Below, piece by piece: positions 25,611 through 33,557 of a stretch of 64,000 bases of DNA (the first letter of the stretch is position 1; each line of letters opens with the position of its first letter). The notes under the pieces were generated by a model. That model worked only from the letters and a program-made list of their open reading frames with translations, did no database searches and had not been told where the DNA came from. The stretch is from Myxococcota bacterium (GTDB lineage Bacteria; Myxococcota_A; Polyangia; Palsa-1104; JAEUJZ01), in contig JANWXW010000098.1 of the NCBI GenBank assembly GCA_025057315.1, positions 1 through 64,000 on the forward strand, given 5' to 3'. The translations under genes were made by a program, and so were the position numbers.

Positions 25611-27280
25611 TGGAGGTTGCAAAGCTCCAGCGATACGACCTCGTGGAGCGGATCGCCGCCGGCGGCATGGGTGAGGTCTTCCGTGCCCGGGCCATCGGAC
25701 CTCATGGCTTCGAGAAGACGCTGGCAGTCAAGCGCATCTTGCCCGAGCTGTCCTCAGACCCGGAGTTCGTCGACCGCTTCGTGCGCGAGTCCAAGCTGGC
25801 TGTCAGCCTTTCTCATGCCAACGTGGTACAGGTCTTCGATTTGGGCCGCACCGACGACGACCTGTTCTTGGTGATGGAATACGTACACGGCACAGACCTG
25901 GCGCGCCTGCTGCTGGCCGTGCGCGCAGCCGGGTCGTTGATGCCGCTGGGGCTAGCGCTGCACATTGCGAGCGAGGCAGCCAAGGGCCTGGCCTACGCGC
26001 ACAGCCGCTACGACCTGGAGGGTGCCGGGCGCCTGGGAGTCATCCATTGCGACATCAGCCCATCCAACCTGCTGCTCTCCTATGCAGGGGAGGTGAAGCT
26101 GACCGACTTCGGCGTGGCGCAGCTGGTGGACCCCACACGCCGCACGCCACGCACGCCAGGGGAGGCCCAGCTGGTCATGGGCAAATGGCGCTACATGGCC
26201 CCGGAGCAGCTCCGCGGTGAGCCTGTCGATGCGCGAACCGATCTATATGCGCTGGGGGTGGTGCTCTACGAGATGCTGACCGGTCGCAAGGCCTTCGGTG
26301 GTGAGGGTATAAAGGCCACCTGTGATCAGGTGCTCGCCGGTGGTGTGCCGCCGGTGAGCACCTTCCGTCCTGAGGTCCCGCCGGCCCTGGATGCATTCGT
26401 CTCGCGGGTCATGGCGCTGGATCCCAACGACAGGCCACAGGATTCCCGTGCGTTCCTAAGCGAGCTGGCCGAGATCCAGCGCATGTTGCCCGAGCCGGTC
26501 ACGGCGCTGGACCTGGGGGCCTACGTGAGCCGGATGGTGCCGCCCCCCCCCGAGCCACCTCGACGCACCGCTCTGTCCGCGTTGCTCCAGCCCATGGTGG
26601 TGGAGCGCTCTGGTCCGGGCAGGGGCTTGCATGTGCGCCGCAACCGGCCTGCAGCCAGCTTCGTGCCCCGGGCGGATCCGAGCGGATCGCAGGCCATCAC
26701 CCAGTGGATTCCGACCGATGAACCGGCGCCAGGCTGGCGGCTGAGCGAGTTTACGCTTTGGAACCGCCGTCTGCGGTGGCGACTGGGCACAGCGGCCCTG
26801 ACCGCCCTGATGCTGCTTGGCACTGCCCTGGGAGTTGGCCTGGCCACCGGGCTCAAGATGCGGCGTAGCGTGCCTCTGCAGCCGCCCCTGCATGCAGAGG
26901 GCCCATCCCCCCCGGAGGAACGGCTGGTCAGCACGGAGCGGCTGTTGTGGCGCCAGGCCCCTCTTCTCTCCCCCGTAGAACGGATTCCAGCAGAGCTGGC
27001 CTCATTGTTGCCCTCCCGTCGCGCCGGCCGCAGCGCCACCAGCTCTGCCCCGCGGCCGCGTTCGCCGGGTTACCTGGACATTTACGTGGAACCGTGGGCC
27101 CATGTCCTGCTCGACGGGCGCCCCTTGGACCGTCCGACACCGATCACCAAGCTCCCGGTGCGTCCTGGGAACCACCACCTGGTGCTGGAGAATCCGATTC
27201 TCAAAAAGACCAAGCGCGTCGAGGTGACCGTCAGCCAGGGACAGACGCACCGGGTCGAGCTCTACTGGGTAGAAAAATAG
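25610..27280 (+). CDS. Ser/Thr protein kinase with membrane helix and C-terminal PEGA domain
   Basis: 556 aa. Kinase residues ~8-285: glycine loop ERIAAGGMGEVFRAR, lysine in TLAVKRILPE, catalytic loop VIHCDISPSNLLL, LTDFGVAQ, and WRYMAPEQLRGE. The usual HRD arginine is Cys, a non-RD kinase, so activation-loop control may differ. A Pro/Arg-rich juxtamembrane region precedes a helix at ~395-415 (AALTALMLLGTALGVGLATG). The exported C-terminus is a PEGA domain (YLDIYVEPWAHVLLDGRPLD ... LPVRPGNHHLVLENP). Hanks-type kinases of this layout are abundant in myxobacteria. The ligand of the PEGA part is unknown. The TAATG start couples it to the lipoprotein gene. Confidence 0.93.
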   Translation: MEVAKLQRYDLVERIAAGGMGEVFRARAIGPHGFEKTLAVKRILPELSSDPEFVDRFVRESKLAVSLSHANVVQVFDLGRTDDDLFLVMEYVHGTDLARLLLAVRAAGSLMPLGLALHIASEAAKGLAYAHSRYDLEGAGRLGVIHCDISPSNLLLSYAGEVKLTDFGVAQLVDPTRRTPRTPGEAQLVMGKWRYMAPEQLRGEPVDARTDLYALGVVLYEMLTGRKAFGGEGIKATCDQVLAGGVPPVSTFRPEVPPALDAFVSRVMALDPNDRPQDSRAFLSELAEIQRMLPEPVTALDLGAYVSRMVPPPPEPPRRTALSALLQPMVVERSGPGRGLHVRRNRPAASFVPRADPSGSQAITQWIPTDEPAPGWRLSEFTLWNRRLRWRLGTAALTALMLLGTALGVGLATGLKMRRSVPLQPPLHAEGPSPPEERLVSTERLLWRQAPLLSPVERIPAELASLLPSRRAGRSATSSAPRPRSPGYLDIYVEPWAHVLLDGRPLDRPTPITKLPVRPGNHHLVLENPILKKTKRVEVTVSQGQTHRVELYWVEK

Positions 27281-27281
27281 C

Positions 27282-28385
27282 GTGGCTCGGTGGCGCCTTC
27301 TTTTGGTGCAGCTGGGGGGGATGATGTGGGCCGTGGCCCTGCAGTGCACTGCCGCCCAGGCAAGCGAACGCCTACCTCGTGCCGCGCTCGTGGCTGGCTC
27401 GCCGCTGCCGCCCACCGCTGCGATGCTCTCGGTGCTGCACAACAAGCTCGCCGCTGGCTACCATCTGCTGGAGGACCCGGCCATGGTGCGAGAGCTGGAG
27501 TCGCTGGAACGGGAACGCACACCGGAGCAGCTGGTCCACGAGGCGCTGCGGGAGGCGCTGCAGCGCATGCGCCGCCTGGCCCTGGAGGACGTCCTGCGCA
27601 CGCTGCAAGAGGCCGAGCCCCACCTCCAGCAACTCCCACCGACGCCCTCGGGGCGGGCGCTGCTGGCTGCGGTCGCGGCGCGGCGGGCCCATGTGGCGCT
27701 CGTGCTCGGAGAGACAGCCCAAGCGACCGAGGCGATGCAACGCGCCCTGTCCGCTGAGCCCGACCTGTCCTTGGACCAGGCGCAGGAACCACCCACCCTG
27801 GTGGAACTGCTGGAGCGGGTCCGCAGCGGGTTGCGTGAGGCACCGCCTGCCCGACTGCGCATCACGACCGACCCGCCGGGGGCCCTGATTGTTTTGGGCG
27901 GCCGACCGCTCGGACACGCGCCGCTGCTGGTGCCTGTCCCAGCCGACACGGCGGTGGTGGTCTGGGCGGTGCAGGATGGCTATCACACGCGCAACGTCAC
28001 CGTTCGGGCTGCTGCTGGCGAGCATCCGCTGTCCGTTGAGATCCGGCTAGATCCGTTGCCGCGAACCCAGCAGCTCCGGCCGCTCATCGACGCCCTGCGG
28101 GGCGCATCACCACGCACGCGCAGCGATGCGGCAAAAGCCTTGATTCCAGCCTTGGGCGTTGATGCCGTCGTGCTGGTGCAGCGGGGCCCTGGCGAGCGTC
28201 CCCGGCTGGAGATCTTTGGAGCGCCGCCGCGCTTTGCAGCTGGGGTGCCCGACGGTCTAGAACTGCGAATGCCCCCTGCTCCGCCCCCGCCACGGCGCCG
28301 CGTGCCTCCATGGCTATTCGGCGTGGCAGGGGCTGTTCTTGGCGCCGGCATCGCCACCGGCGTGTTCCTAGCGGTCCCCAAGTAG
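27282..28385 (+). CDS. PEGA domain protein with signal sequence and C-terminal membrane helix
   Basis: 367 aa from a GTG one base after the kinase stop. Signal-like N-terminus LLLVQLGGMMWAVALQCTAA. Residues ~60-170 are helical, TPR-like and Leu/Glu-rich; residues ~190-260 form a PEGA fold (LRITTDPPGALIVLGGRPLG, GYHTRNVTVRAAAGE). The C-terminus is Pro-rich, then a Gly/Ala helix (LFGVAGAVLGAGIATGVFLA). It probably works with the upstream kinase at the envelope, since the two PEGA genes are adjacent and co-directional. The last 18 bp overlap the convergent J-domain gene. Confidence 0.82.
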   Translation: MARWRLLLVQLGGMMWAVALQCTAAQASERLPRAALVAGSPLPPTAAMLSVLHNKLAAGYHLLEDPAMVRELESLERERTPEQLVHEALREALQRMRRLALEDVLRTLQEAEPHLQQLPPTPSGRALLAAVAARRAHVALVLGETAQATEAMQRALSAEPDLSLDQAQEPPTLVELLERVRSGLREAPPARLRITTDPPGALIVLGGRPLGHAPLLVPVPADTAVVVWAVQDGYHTRNVTVRAAAGEHPLSVEIRLDPLPRTQQLRPLIDALRGASPRTRSDAAKALIPALGVDAVVLVQRGPGERPRLEIFGAPPRFAAGVPDGLELRMPPAPPPPRRRVPPWLFGVAGAVLGAGIATGVFLAVPK

Positions 28386-28790
28386 GCGGCGCAACTCCCC
28401 ATAAGCAGCGATGAGCACCTGCACGCGCTCGGCCGAGCCGGCCTCAGGGCCGACCAGATCTGGATGATAAAGCCGCAGCAGGCGCCGGTAGCTCTGCCGC
28501 ACCACGCTCAGGTCAGCCCCCACAGGCACCTCCAGGATTCGATACAGCTCCACCATCCGCTCGTACTGGCTGGGCTGCCAGGGTCCGACCGCGGGCCGAG
28601 GTGGTCTGGAGGAAGACACAGAGCGGCGCGCGGTGCGGCCCGGCGGGCGTGAGCGAACGCCACTGTCACGCAGACGCGGACTGCGGAACTCCACTGGCTC
28701 GTCGTCCAGCGTGGTGTCGCTGATATCGGCGTCAAACAGGGCACCGAAGTTTGCGCGTAGCAAATTGCGGAGACGTCTCGAGAGGCTCAT
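28368..28790 (-). CDS. J-domain (DnaJ-like) small protein
   Basis: 140 aa. The N-terminal ~70 residues are Arg/Ser/Pro-rich with FRSPRLRDSGVRSRPPGRTA. The C-terminal ~65 residues are a J domain: LYRILEVPVGADLSVVRQSY, the invariant HPD in LLRLYHPDLVG, and AERVQVLIAAYGELRRLLGD. It would stimulate an Hsp70 ATPase, but has no Gly/Phe or zinc region, so it is a specialised class C type. The start overlaps the PilZ gene stop by 4 bp. Confidence 0.85.
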   Translation of the reverse strand: MSLSRRLRNLLRANFGALFDADISDTTLDDEPVEFRSPRLRDSGVRSRPPGRTARRSVSSSRPPRPAVGPWQPSQYERMVELYRILEVPVGADLSVVRQSYRRLLRLYHPDLVGPEAGSAERVQVLIAAYGELRRLLGDR

Positions 28791-29116
28791 GGGTGCCTCT
28801 CATGCTTCGGCGCGGCCTGGCAGAGCCGCTCGATCAGCGCTTGCGACTCCGCGCCCAGCTGCCGGAAGACCACCCCCATGCCGGGCGGGTTCTGGGAGAT
28901 GCGGACCACCTCGCCGATCCCCTCGATGAACTCGATCTCATCTAGGATCAGGGAGAATTTCAGGTTTACACGGGTGCCAATCGGCAGGGGTTCACGCGAG
29001 CGGATGAACGCGCCTGTGCGCGAAATGTTCGTGACGTACTCGCTCAGGTGCTCCTCCACCACCGCAAACTCGCGGTTGACGGAAATGCGCTCGGAGCGCG
29101 GCACGTACGCTCGCAT
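28787..29116 (-). CDS. PilZ domain protein
   Basis: 109 aa from the ATG at 29116 (a GTG sits one codon upstream). The PilZ core is YVTNISRTGAFIRSREPLPI, then GTRVNLKFSL and GEVVRISQNPPGMGVVF. The D/NxSxxG motif is present (NISRTG); the leading RxxxR is represented by PRSERISVNREF. PilZ proteins bind cyclic-di-GMP or act as adaptors in motility; whether this one binds is uncertain. It is followed directly by the J-domain gene. Confidence 0.88.
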   Translation of the reverse strand: MRAYVPRSERISVNREFAVVEEHLSEYVTNISRTGAFIRSREPLPIGTRVNLKFSLILDEIEFIEGIGEVVRISQNPPGMGVVFRQLGAESQALIERLCQAAPKHERHP

Positions 29117-29211
29117 CACTTATATAGGCTACCTGAACGTTCCCCCCGGGTGCAGACATTTTTCACCGTGATGCGTATGCGACCTTGTGTGAGCCTGGCG
29201 CCAAGGAGCCC

Positions 29212-30852
29212 TCAAGTATCCGAGGGCCCGTCCTTCGGCACGGCGGTACGCCCTGCGGCTGCCTCGGGCGTCTGACGAGCTGGAGAGCGAGCGCTGGGCG
29301 ACTCGCTACCGGAGGGCAGCGGGGCCCCGCGAAGCTCGTATCGTTCGAGGTGAAACCGCTCCCGCGGCTTGATCACGATCTTCTTCTGGAGGCGTTTCTC
29401 TAGGTCCTCTAGATACTGTTGATCCGAAGTGGCCAGCAGCTCCGCGATCTGCGGGTGCACGCTGACCACGATGGAGTCCTCGCGGATGGCGTGCCCCTCT
29501 CGCCGGATTTGCCGCAGTACCTCGTAGGCCACCGTGGTCTTTGACTTAAGGTAGCCCTTGCCTGCGCAGTAAAAGCATGGCTCGGTCAGTGTGCGCCCCA
29601 GGGACTCGCGGGTGCGCTTGCGCGTCATCTCGACCAGGCCCAGTTCAGAGATCTTGGTGATGTTGGTCTTGGCCCGGTCGTGCCGCATGGCCTCCACGAG
29701 AGCCTTCATGACCTTGTCCTGGTTGGCTTCGCGGTCCATGTCGATAAAGTCGATGATGATGATGCCGCCGATGTTGCGCAGGCGAAGCTGGTCTGCGACC
29801 TCCTTGCATGCCTCTAGGTTGGTCTTGGTGATGGTCTCCTCGAGGTTCCGCTTACCGACGAACCGCCCGGTGTTCACGTCGATGGTGGTCAGCGCCTCCC
29901 CCTGGTCGATGACAAGAGAGCCACCGGATTTTAGATACACCTTGCGCTCCAGCGCCCGGTCGATTTCGATCTCGATGCCGTAGCCATCGAAGATGGGCTC
30001 GGTTCCTTCGTACAGCTCGATTTTGGGCAAAAACTCGGGCATAAAGGCGCCGGTGAACTTGCACAGCCGCTCGTACTCGGGCTTGCTGTCGATGATGAGC
30101 TTCTCGACGTCGGGAGTGAACAGATCGCGCACCGTGCGCAGAAGCAGGTCCAGATCATGGTAAAGGAGTGCCGGTGCACGCGCCACCTCTGCCTTCTTGA
30201 CGATGGAGTTCCACAGCTTGATGAGAAACTCCATGTCTGCGCGCAGTTCCTTGTCTGAGACCCCCTCGGCCACGGTGCGCACGATGAAGCCTGTGCCCGC
30301 AGGCCGCATCGACTCCACGATGGTTCGCAGGCGCTTGCGTTCCTTGTCCCCGCTGATGCGGCGCGAGATGCCAACGTGATCCACCGTCGGCATGAACACC
30401 AGGTTGCGGCCTGGCAGTGAGATGTACGAGGTGCTGCGCGAGCCCTTGGTGCCGATGGGCTCCTTGGCCACCTGGACTATGATCTCCTGCCCCGCCTTGA
30501 GCAGGTCCTCAATGCGCGGGCCGGAGCTGTCCTCGCCCTTGTGCGGACGAACCTTGACCTTGCGCTCACGCAGGGGGGCATCCTCTTCCTCCTCCTCCAC
30601 AAAGAGCGAGCGCACATCCTCGGGTGTCCCACGCACATCCCCCACATACAGAAAGGCAGCCTTGTCAGTGCCGATGTCCACAAAGGCCGCCTGCATCCCT
30701 GGCAGCACGCGCAGCACCTTGCCTTTGTAGATGTTGCCGACGATGCCCCGCTCACGGCGCCTTTCAATATAGATTTCGGCCACCTGGCCGTTTTCTACCA
30801 GGGCCACACGGGTCTCGGGGCCATCGGCATTGATGACGAGCAAGCTGGACAC
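29212..30852 (-). CDS. rng: Ribonuclease G (RNase E/G family)
   Basis: 546 aa from GTG at 30852, which aligns with family N-termini (SSLLVINADGPETRVALVEN). An earlier TTG at 30873 lacks a ribosome site. An S1 domain follows (GNIYKGKVLRVLPGMQAAFV, DKAAFLYVGDV). The catalytic metal site is the Asp of LTTIDVNTGRFVGKRN and of IIIDFIDMDREAN, and the zinc-link motif is PCFYCAGKGYL (CxxC). It processes 16S rRNA 5' ends and initiates mRNA decay in the cytoplasm. It lacks the long disordered tail of RNase E. A 7-bp hairpin lies about 80-100 bp upstream of the start. Confidence 0.95.
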   Translation of the reverse strand: MSSLLVINADGPETRVALVENGQVAEIYIERRRERGIVGNIYKGKVLRVLPGMQAAFVDIGTDKAAFLYVGDVRGTPEDVRSLFVEEEEEDAPLRERKVKVRPHKGEDSSGPRIEDLLKAGQEIIVQVAKEPIGTKGSRSTSYISLPGRNLVFMPTVDHVGISRRISGDKERKRLRTIVESMRPAGTGFIVRTVAEGVSDKELRADMEFLIKLWNSIVKKAEVARAPALLYHDLDLLLRTVRDLFTPDVEKLIIDSKPEYERLCKFTGAFMPEFLPKIELYEGTEPIFDGYGIEIEIDRALERKVYLKSGGSLVIDQGEALTTIDVNTGRFVGKRNLEETITKTNLEACKEVADQLRLRNIGGIIIIDFIDMDREANQDKVMKALVEAMRHDRAKTNITKISELGLVEMTRKRTRESLGRTLTEPCFYCAGKGYLKSKTTVAYEVLRQIRREGHAIREDSIVVSVHPQIAELLATSDQQYLEDLEKRLQKKIVIKPRERFHLERYELRGAPLPSGSESPSARSPARQTPEAAAGRTAVPKDGPSDT

Positions 30853-30932
30853 GGCGGGGCAGGGCCTATGCAAAAAGTTTCAGATTCAGAGCCGGGTAGG
30901 GCATCCGTGTCATGGTAGCGCAGCGAGGCACC

Positions 30933-30953
30933 CCTCCGGACGTTTCCCGGAGG
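30933..30953. promoter_or_regulatory. Perfect 7-bp dyad, candidate enhancer-binding site
   Basis: CCTCCGG-N7-CCGGAGG. It is centred about 108 bp upstream of the predicted start of the plus-strand small RNA, the usual distance for a sigma-54 activator site. It could instead act as a hairpin in the 5' leader of rng on the minus strand. Confidence 0.45.
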
Positions 30954-31023
30954 TACCACTTTCACGGCCGATTGACAAGCCTGTCGCGTCGGGAACGCGC
31001 TGCCATAGGCCGAGCAGGCACCG

Positions 31024-31040
31024 TTGGCATCACTTTTGCT
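31024..31040 (+). promoter_or_regulatory. Sigma-54 (RpoN)-type promoter
   Basis: TTGGCATCACTTTTGCT matches the consensus YTGGCACGRNNNTTGCW at all but two positions, with GG and GC dinucleotides correctly 10 bp apart. No gene lies downstream on the plus strand for over 3 kb; a structured region with a terminator does. The predicted start of transcription is near 31051. Confidence 0.6.
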
Positions 31041-31050
31041 CTACCTGAGC

Positions 31051-31236
31051 GCGTCGTTCTTCTCCAGGATTCATAAAGAGCCTCTTGCAGGCCCGCCACG
31101 TCGCCCCATGTCTTATGACGAGGTGAGCGGCTGCCGTTTCAGTCCGGACGCTATTCATTAAGACCGTCCGGATCGCCGCGTCCCTCGCGATAGCCTAGAC
31201 CTTTGGGAGCCGCCCCCCGGGGCGGCTCACTTTTTT
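31051..31236 (+). ncRNA. Candidate small RNA, about 186 nt, from a sigma-54-type promoter
   Basis: Between the -24/-12 element and a strong intrinsic terminator are two more hairpins. The first, 31087-31134, pairs GCAG/CTGC, CCGC/GCGG and CGTC/GACG. The second, 31143-31172, is TCCGGACG/CGTCCGGA around a 14-nt loop. The neighbouring genes are both on the minus strand, so the terminator belongs to no annotated gene. No match to tmRNA, RNase P, SRP RNA or a known riboswitch is evident. A 17-codon ATG frame (31108-31161) lies inside but lacks a ribosome site. The RNA's existence is inferred from structure, not shown. Confidence 0.55.
31207..31236 (+). terminator. Strong intrinsic terminator
   Basis: GAGCCGCC / GGCGGCTC, an 8-bp GC-rich stem with a 6-nt loop, is followed two bases later by T6. 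The T run is on the plus strand only, so it ends rightward transcription. It is the clearest terminator in the window. Confidence 0.85.
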
Positions 31237-31268
31237 GGGGACCGCGAGGGGACCTAGGGCCAGCCGGT

Positions 31269-31583
31269 CTACCAGCGCAGGCGCCTCTCGCGCAGGAACC
31301 CCACGCCGCTGGCCACAGACCAAATCCAGGCGCCCAGAACCAGCGCCGGTCCCAGGCCCCAATGGCCCAGCAGCAGCAGCGCCACCCCGACCCCACTCAA
31401 ACCGAGTTGTCCAGCGCCCAGCCGGCTGCGTCCCCGCAGCAGCGAGCCCAGGCCTGGCACGATGCAGTTGAGCACCAAATGGTTGACCGCAGAGGCATCG
31501 GCCGGCTCGGAGGTCCCCGGTGCAGGCCGCAGCCCCCCGTGGACCATCGCTTGGGACTGGTGCTCGAGCTCATCGTCGCTCAT
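31269..31583 (-). CDS. Small membrane protein, unknown function
   Basis: 104 aa from the ATG at 31583. The N-terminal 40 residues are polar (MSDDELEHQSQAM). Then come LVLNCIVPGLGSLLRGRSRL and two hydrophobic segments (GLSGVGVALLLLGHWGLGPA, LVLGAWIWSVASGVGFL). The PGLGSLLRGR pattern resembles small TM2-like membrane proteins, but the family is not certain. It overlaps the end of the upstream nucleotidyltransferase gene by 14 bp, so the genes are translationally linked. Confidence 0.7.
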   Translation of the reverse strand: MSDDELEHQSQAMVHGGLRPAPGTSEPADASAVNHLVLNCIVPGLGSLLRGRSRLGAGQLGLSGVGVALLLLGHWGLGPALVLGAWIWSVASGVGFLRERRLRW

Positions 31584-32631
31584 GGCTCCCTCGTGGAGTG
31601 AGCATATCCAAAGAGACCGGATAAATCGACCGTGGCGTGATGATGCCACCGCTGAGCGACGCGTTCACCTTTGCCCCCGCGAAGACAACGGCGCTGTCCA
31701 GGCGCACCCCCGCAGACACCTGCGCCCCCCGGCCTACCACCACATCCGGCCCCACCACTGCCCCGCGGCCGATCTCTGCACCATCGGCGATGCGCACCGG
31801 TGGGATGATTTCAGCCCCTGGGTGTATCTGCGCTGTGGGGCTGACGCCGCAGAGCGGCCCTGGTGGAAACTTCAGCGCGGCGCGCTCGCGCAGGACATGG
31901 ATGTTGCCCTGGAGGAGCCGCTCGCGCGTCGAGTGCTCATGGAAGTAGCCGGACACAATGTAGCCCGAGATCGGCTCGCCCTCGCGCAGGGCAGGCAGGT
32001 AGCCCTGCCGGATGACGCAGCCGCGACCGTGCGGCAGCCGCGCCAGCAACGCCGGCTCCAGAATGTGAACCCCCGTGAACATGCACTTGGTGAGCCGTTC
32101 GCGGCGAGAGACACGAGGCGCTTCCTGGCCCAGCATGCGCTGCACCCGTCCATCCCGTCCGACCTCGATGGCCCCCCAGGCGTCCGCATCTGGCGTCTCA
32201 TACAGCACCATGGTGGCCACCGCACCGGTGATGCGATGCAGTGCCATCACCGACTCCAAGTCCACGTCGATGACGATCTTGCCATTGATGACGATGCACG
32301 GCTCATGACCGTTGTGCGTAAGGTGAGCCGCCACCCGGCGTAGGCCCCCCCCGGTGCCGAGGATCTCCTCCTCGCGCGAATAGACAATGTTCATGCCCAG
32401 ATCGTGACCATCACCCAGCTCCGCTTCGATCTGCTCGCCCAGATGGTGCAAGTTGATGACCACATCCCGAATCTGGTAGCCGGCCAGCAGGCTTAGCGCG
32501 TAGCGCACAAGAGGGTAGTCGCACACCGGCAGCAGCGGCTTAGGTCGCTCCTGCGACAGCGGACCCAGACGGGTACCCATTCCAGCGCAGAGCACCATGG
32601 CGCGCAGTGGGGTTCCAAAGACACCTCGCAT
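31570..32631 (-). CDS. Sugar nucleotidyltransferase with left-handed beta-helix tail
   Basis: 353 aa from the ATG at 32631, overlapping the GNAT stop (TAATG). Residues ~8-235 are an NTP_transferase domain: AMVLCAGMGTRLGPLSQERP KP (signature G-x-G-T-R-L...KP), then VVINLHHLGEQIE, EEEILGTGGGLR and IVINGKIVIDVDL. Residues ~270-345 are hexapeptide-like repeats (AQIHPGAEIIPPVRIADGAE, GRGAVVGPDVVVGRGAQV). It likely makes an NDP-sugar such as GDP-mannose or dTDP/UDP-glucose; the base and sugar are not determinable. Confidence 0.88.
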   Translation of the reverse strand: MRGVFGTPLRAMVLCAGMGTRLGPLSQERPKPLLPVCDYPLVRYALSLLAGYQIRDVVINLHHLGEQIEAELGDGHDLGMNIVYSREEEILGTGGGLRRVAAHLTHNGHEPCIVINGKIVIDVDLESVMALHRITGAVATMVLYETPDADAWGAIEVGRDGRVQRMLGQEAPRVSRRERLTKCMFTGVHILEPALLARLPHGRGCVIRQGYLPALREGEPISGYIVSGYFHEHSTRERLLQGNIHVLRERAALKFPPGPLCGVSPTAQIHPGAEIIPPVRIADGAEIGRGAVVGPDVVVGRGAQVSAGVRLDSAVVFAGAKVNASLSGGIITPRSIYPVSLDMLTPRGSHERR

Positions 32632-33557
32632 TATCCCTCCTCGTAGACCACGAACTGCCGGTCCACGGCCGCGCCGCAGGCGCGACGATAGAAATCCACC
32701 GGCCCAACCCAGGCGATCACTCCCCCCTCGGGGCGGGAGACCACATCGAGCAGACAGGCAAGAAGTAGCACCTCCCCCAGCCCCTGTCCACGGTGCTGGA
32801 TGTGCGTGCCCATGGGTCCAAACCAGCCCAAGCCGCGGTTGTTGCCATCGTGCGCCGCAAAGGCCACAGGCTCGCCGTTGCGCACAAAGGCCGCGTGCAC
32901 CCCGGGTCCCTCTGGCAGCTCGAGCCCCCCTTGGCGCCCCAGAGCACGCGCCACCTCCAGTGCCCACACTGGCGAAAAGTGAGTGCCAACCAAATCCAGC
33001 ACTGCCTGCACCTCTGCATCGTTGCTGCTATCGACGCGGCGCACGGTGTAGCCCCGCCGGGCGGCAGCCTCGATGAGCCACTTGGCCCGCGCGGGCGTGA
33101 CCAAAGGATTGTCCAACAGCGGTGCGCGCAGGTTCTCGATGCGACCGACCGGCCGAAACCCGCGCGCGCGCAGAAACGCATGCCCTTCCTCGTAGCGAAC
33201 ATCCAGCCCAGGTGACAGGTAGTTGCCCGGGTGGTCAAAGATGCGCAGCGGCCGGGCCCAGGCGCGCGCCCTGTCCACCAGCAGCGTCCCTAGACCCTGG
33301 CGACGGTACGCCGGTGCAACACACAGGAGCTTGATCCAGCGGCCGGCCTGGCACAACAAGCCCGCCAGTTCCGCTCCAGGCCCTGGGTCCCCAACGAAAG
33401 CCCCGATGGTTTGCCCACTGCGAACGCCATCTCCCCCAAATAGCTTCTCCTCGGCCACCAAGTCAGCGCGGTCGTGCGGCAGGGACACAGAGAGAAGCTT
33501 TCGAACGGCTGGTAGGTCCGCCGGGGAGAGCGGCCGCAGCGCGAAGCGGGCACCCAT
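32631..33557 (-). CDS. Tandem GNAT-family acetyltransferase
   Basis: 308 aa. Two GNAT modules: the first has its acetyl-CoA loop at CVAPAYRRQGLGTLLVDRA (near residue 80), the second at GTHIQHRGQGLGEVLLLA (near residue 255). Internal text FRPVGRIENLRAPLL joins them. The duplicated layout resembles two-domain GNATs in which one half is catalytic and one structural. The substrate is unknown. It is coupled at both ends: ATGA with the upstream zinc-ribbon gene and TAATG with the nucleotidyltransferase. Confidence 0.85.
   Translation of the reverse strand: MGARFALRPLSPADLPAVRKLLSVSLPHDRADLVAEEKLFGGDGVRSGQTIGAFVGDPGPGAELAGLLCQAGRWIKLLCVAPAYRRQGLGTLLVDRARAWARPLRIFDHPGNYLSPGLDVRYEEGHAFLRARGFRPVGRIENLRAPLLDNPLVTPARAKWLIEAAARRGYTVRRVDSSNDAEVQAVLDLVGTHFSPVWALEVARALGRQGGLELPEGPGVHAAFVRNGEPVAFAAHDGNNRGLGWFGPMGTHIQHRGQGLGEVLLLACLLDVVSRPEGGVIAWVGPVDFYRRACGAAVDRQFVVYEEG

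Noticed and set aside
30972..31007. TTGACA-like -35 box as a sigma-70 promoter of the small RNA
   Set aside because: No acceptable -10 sequence lies 16-18 bp downstream; the sigma-54 element further on is a much better match.
30874..31200. Known structured RNA (6S, tmRNA, RNase P, SRP)
   Set aside because: None of the conserved core sequences of these RNAs is visible on either strand, so only a novel sRNA is proposed.
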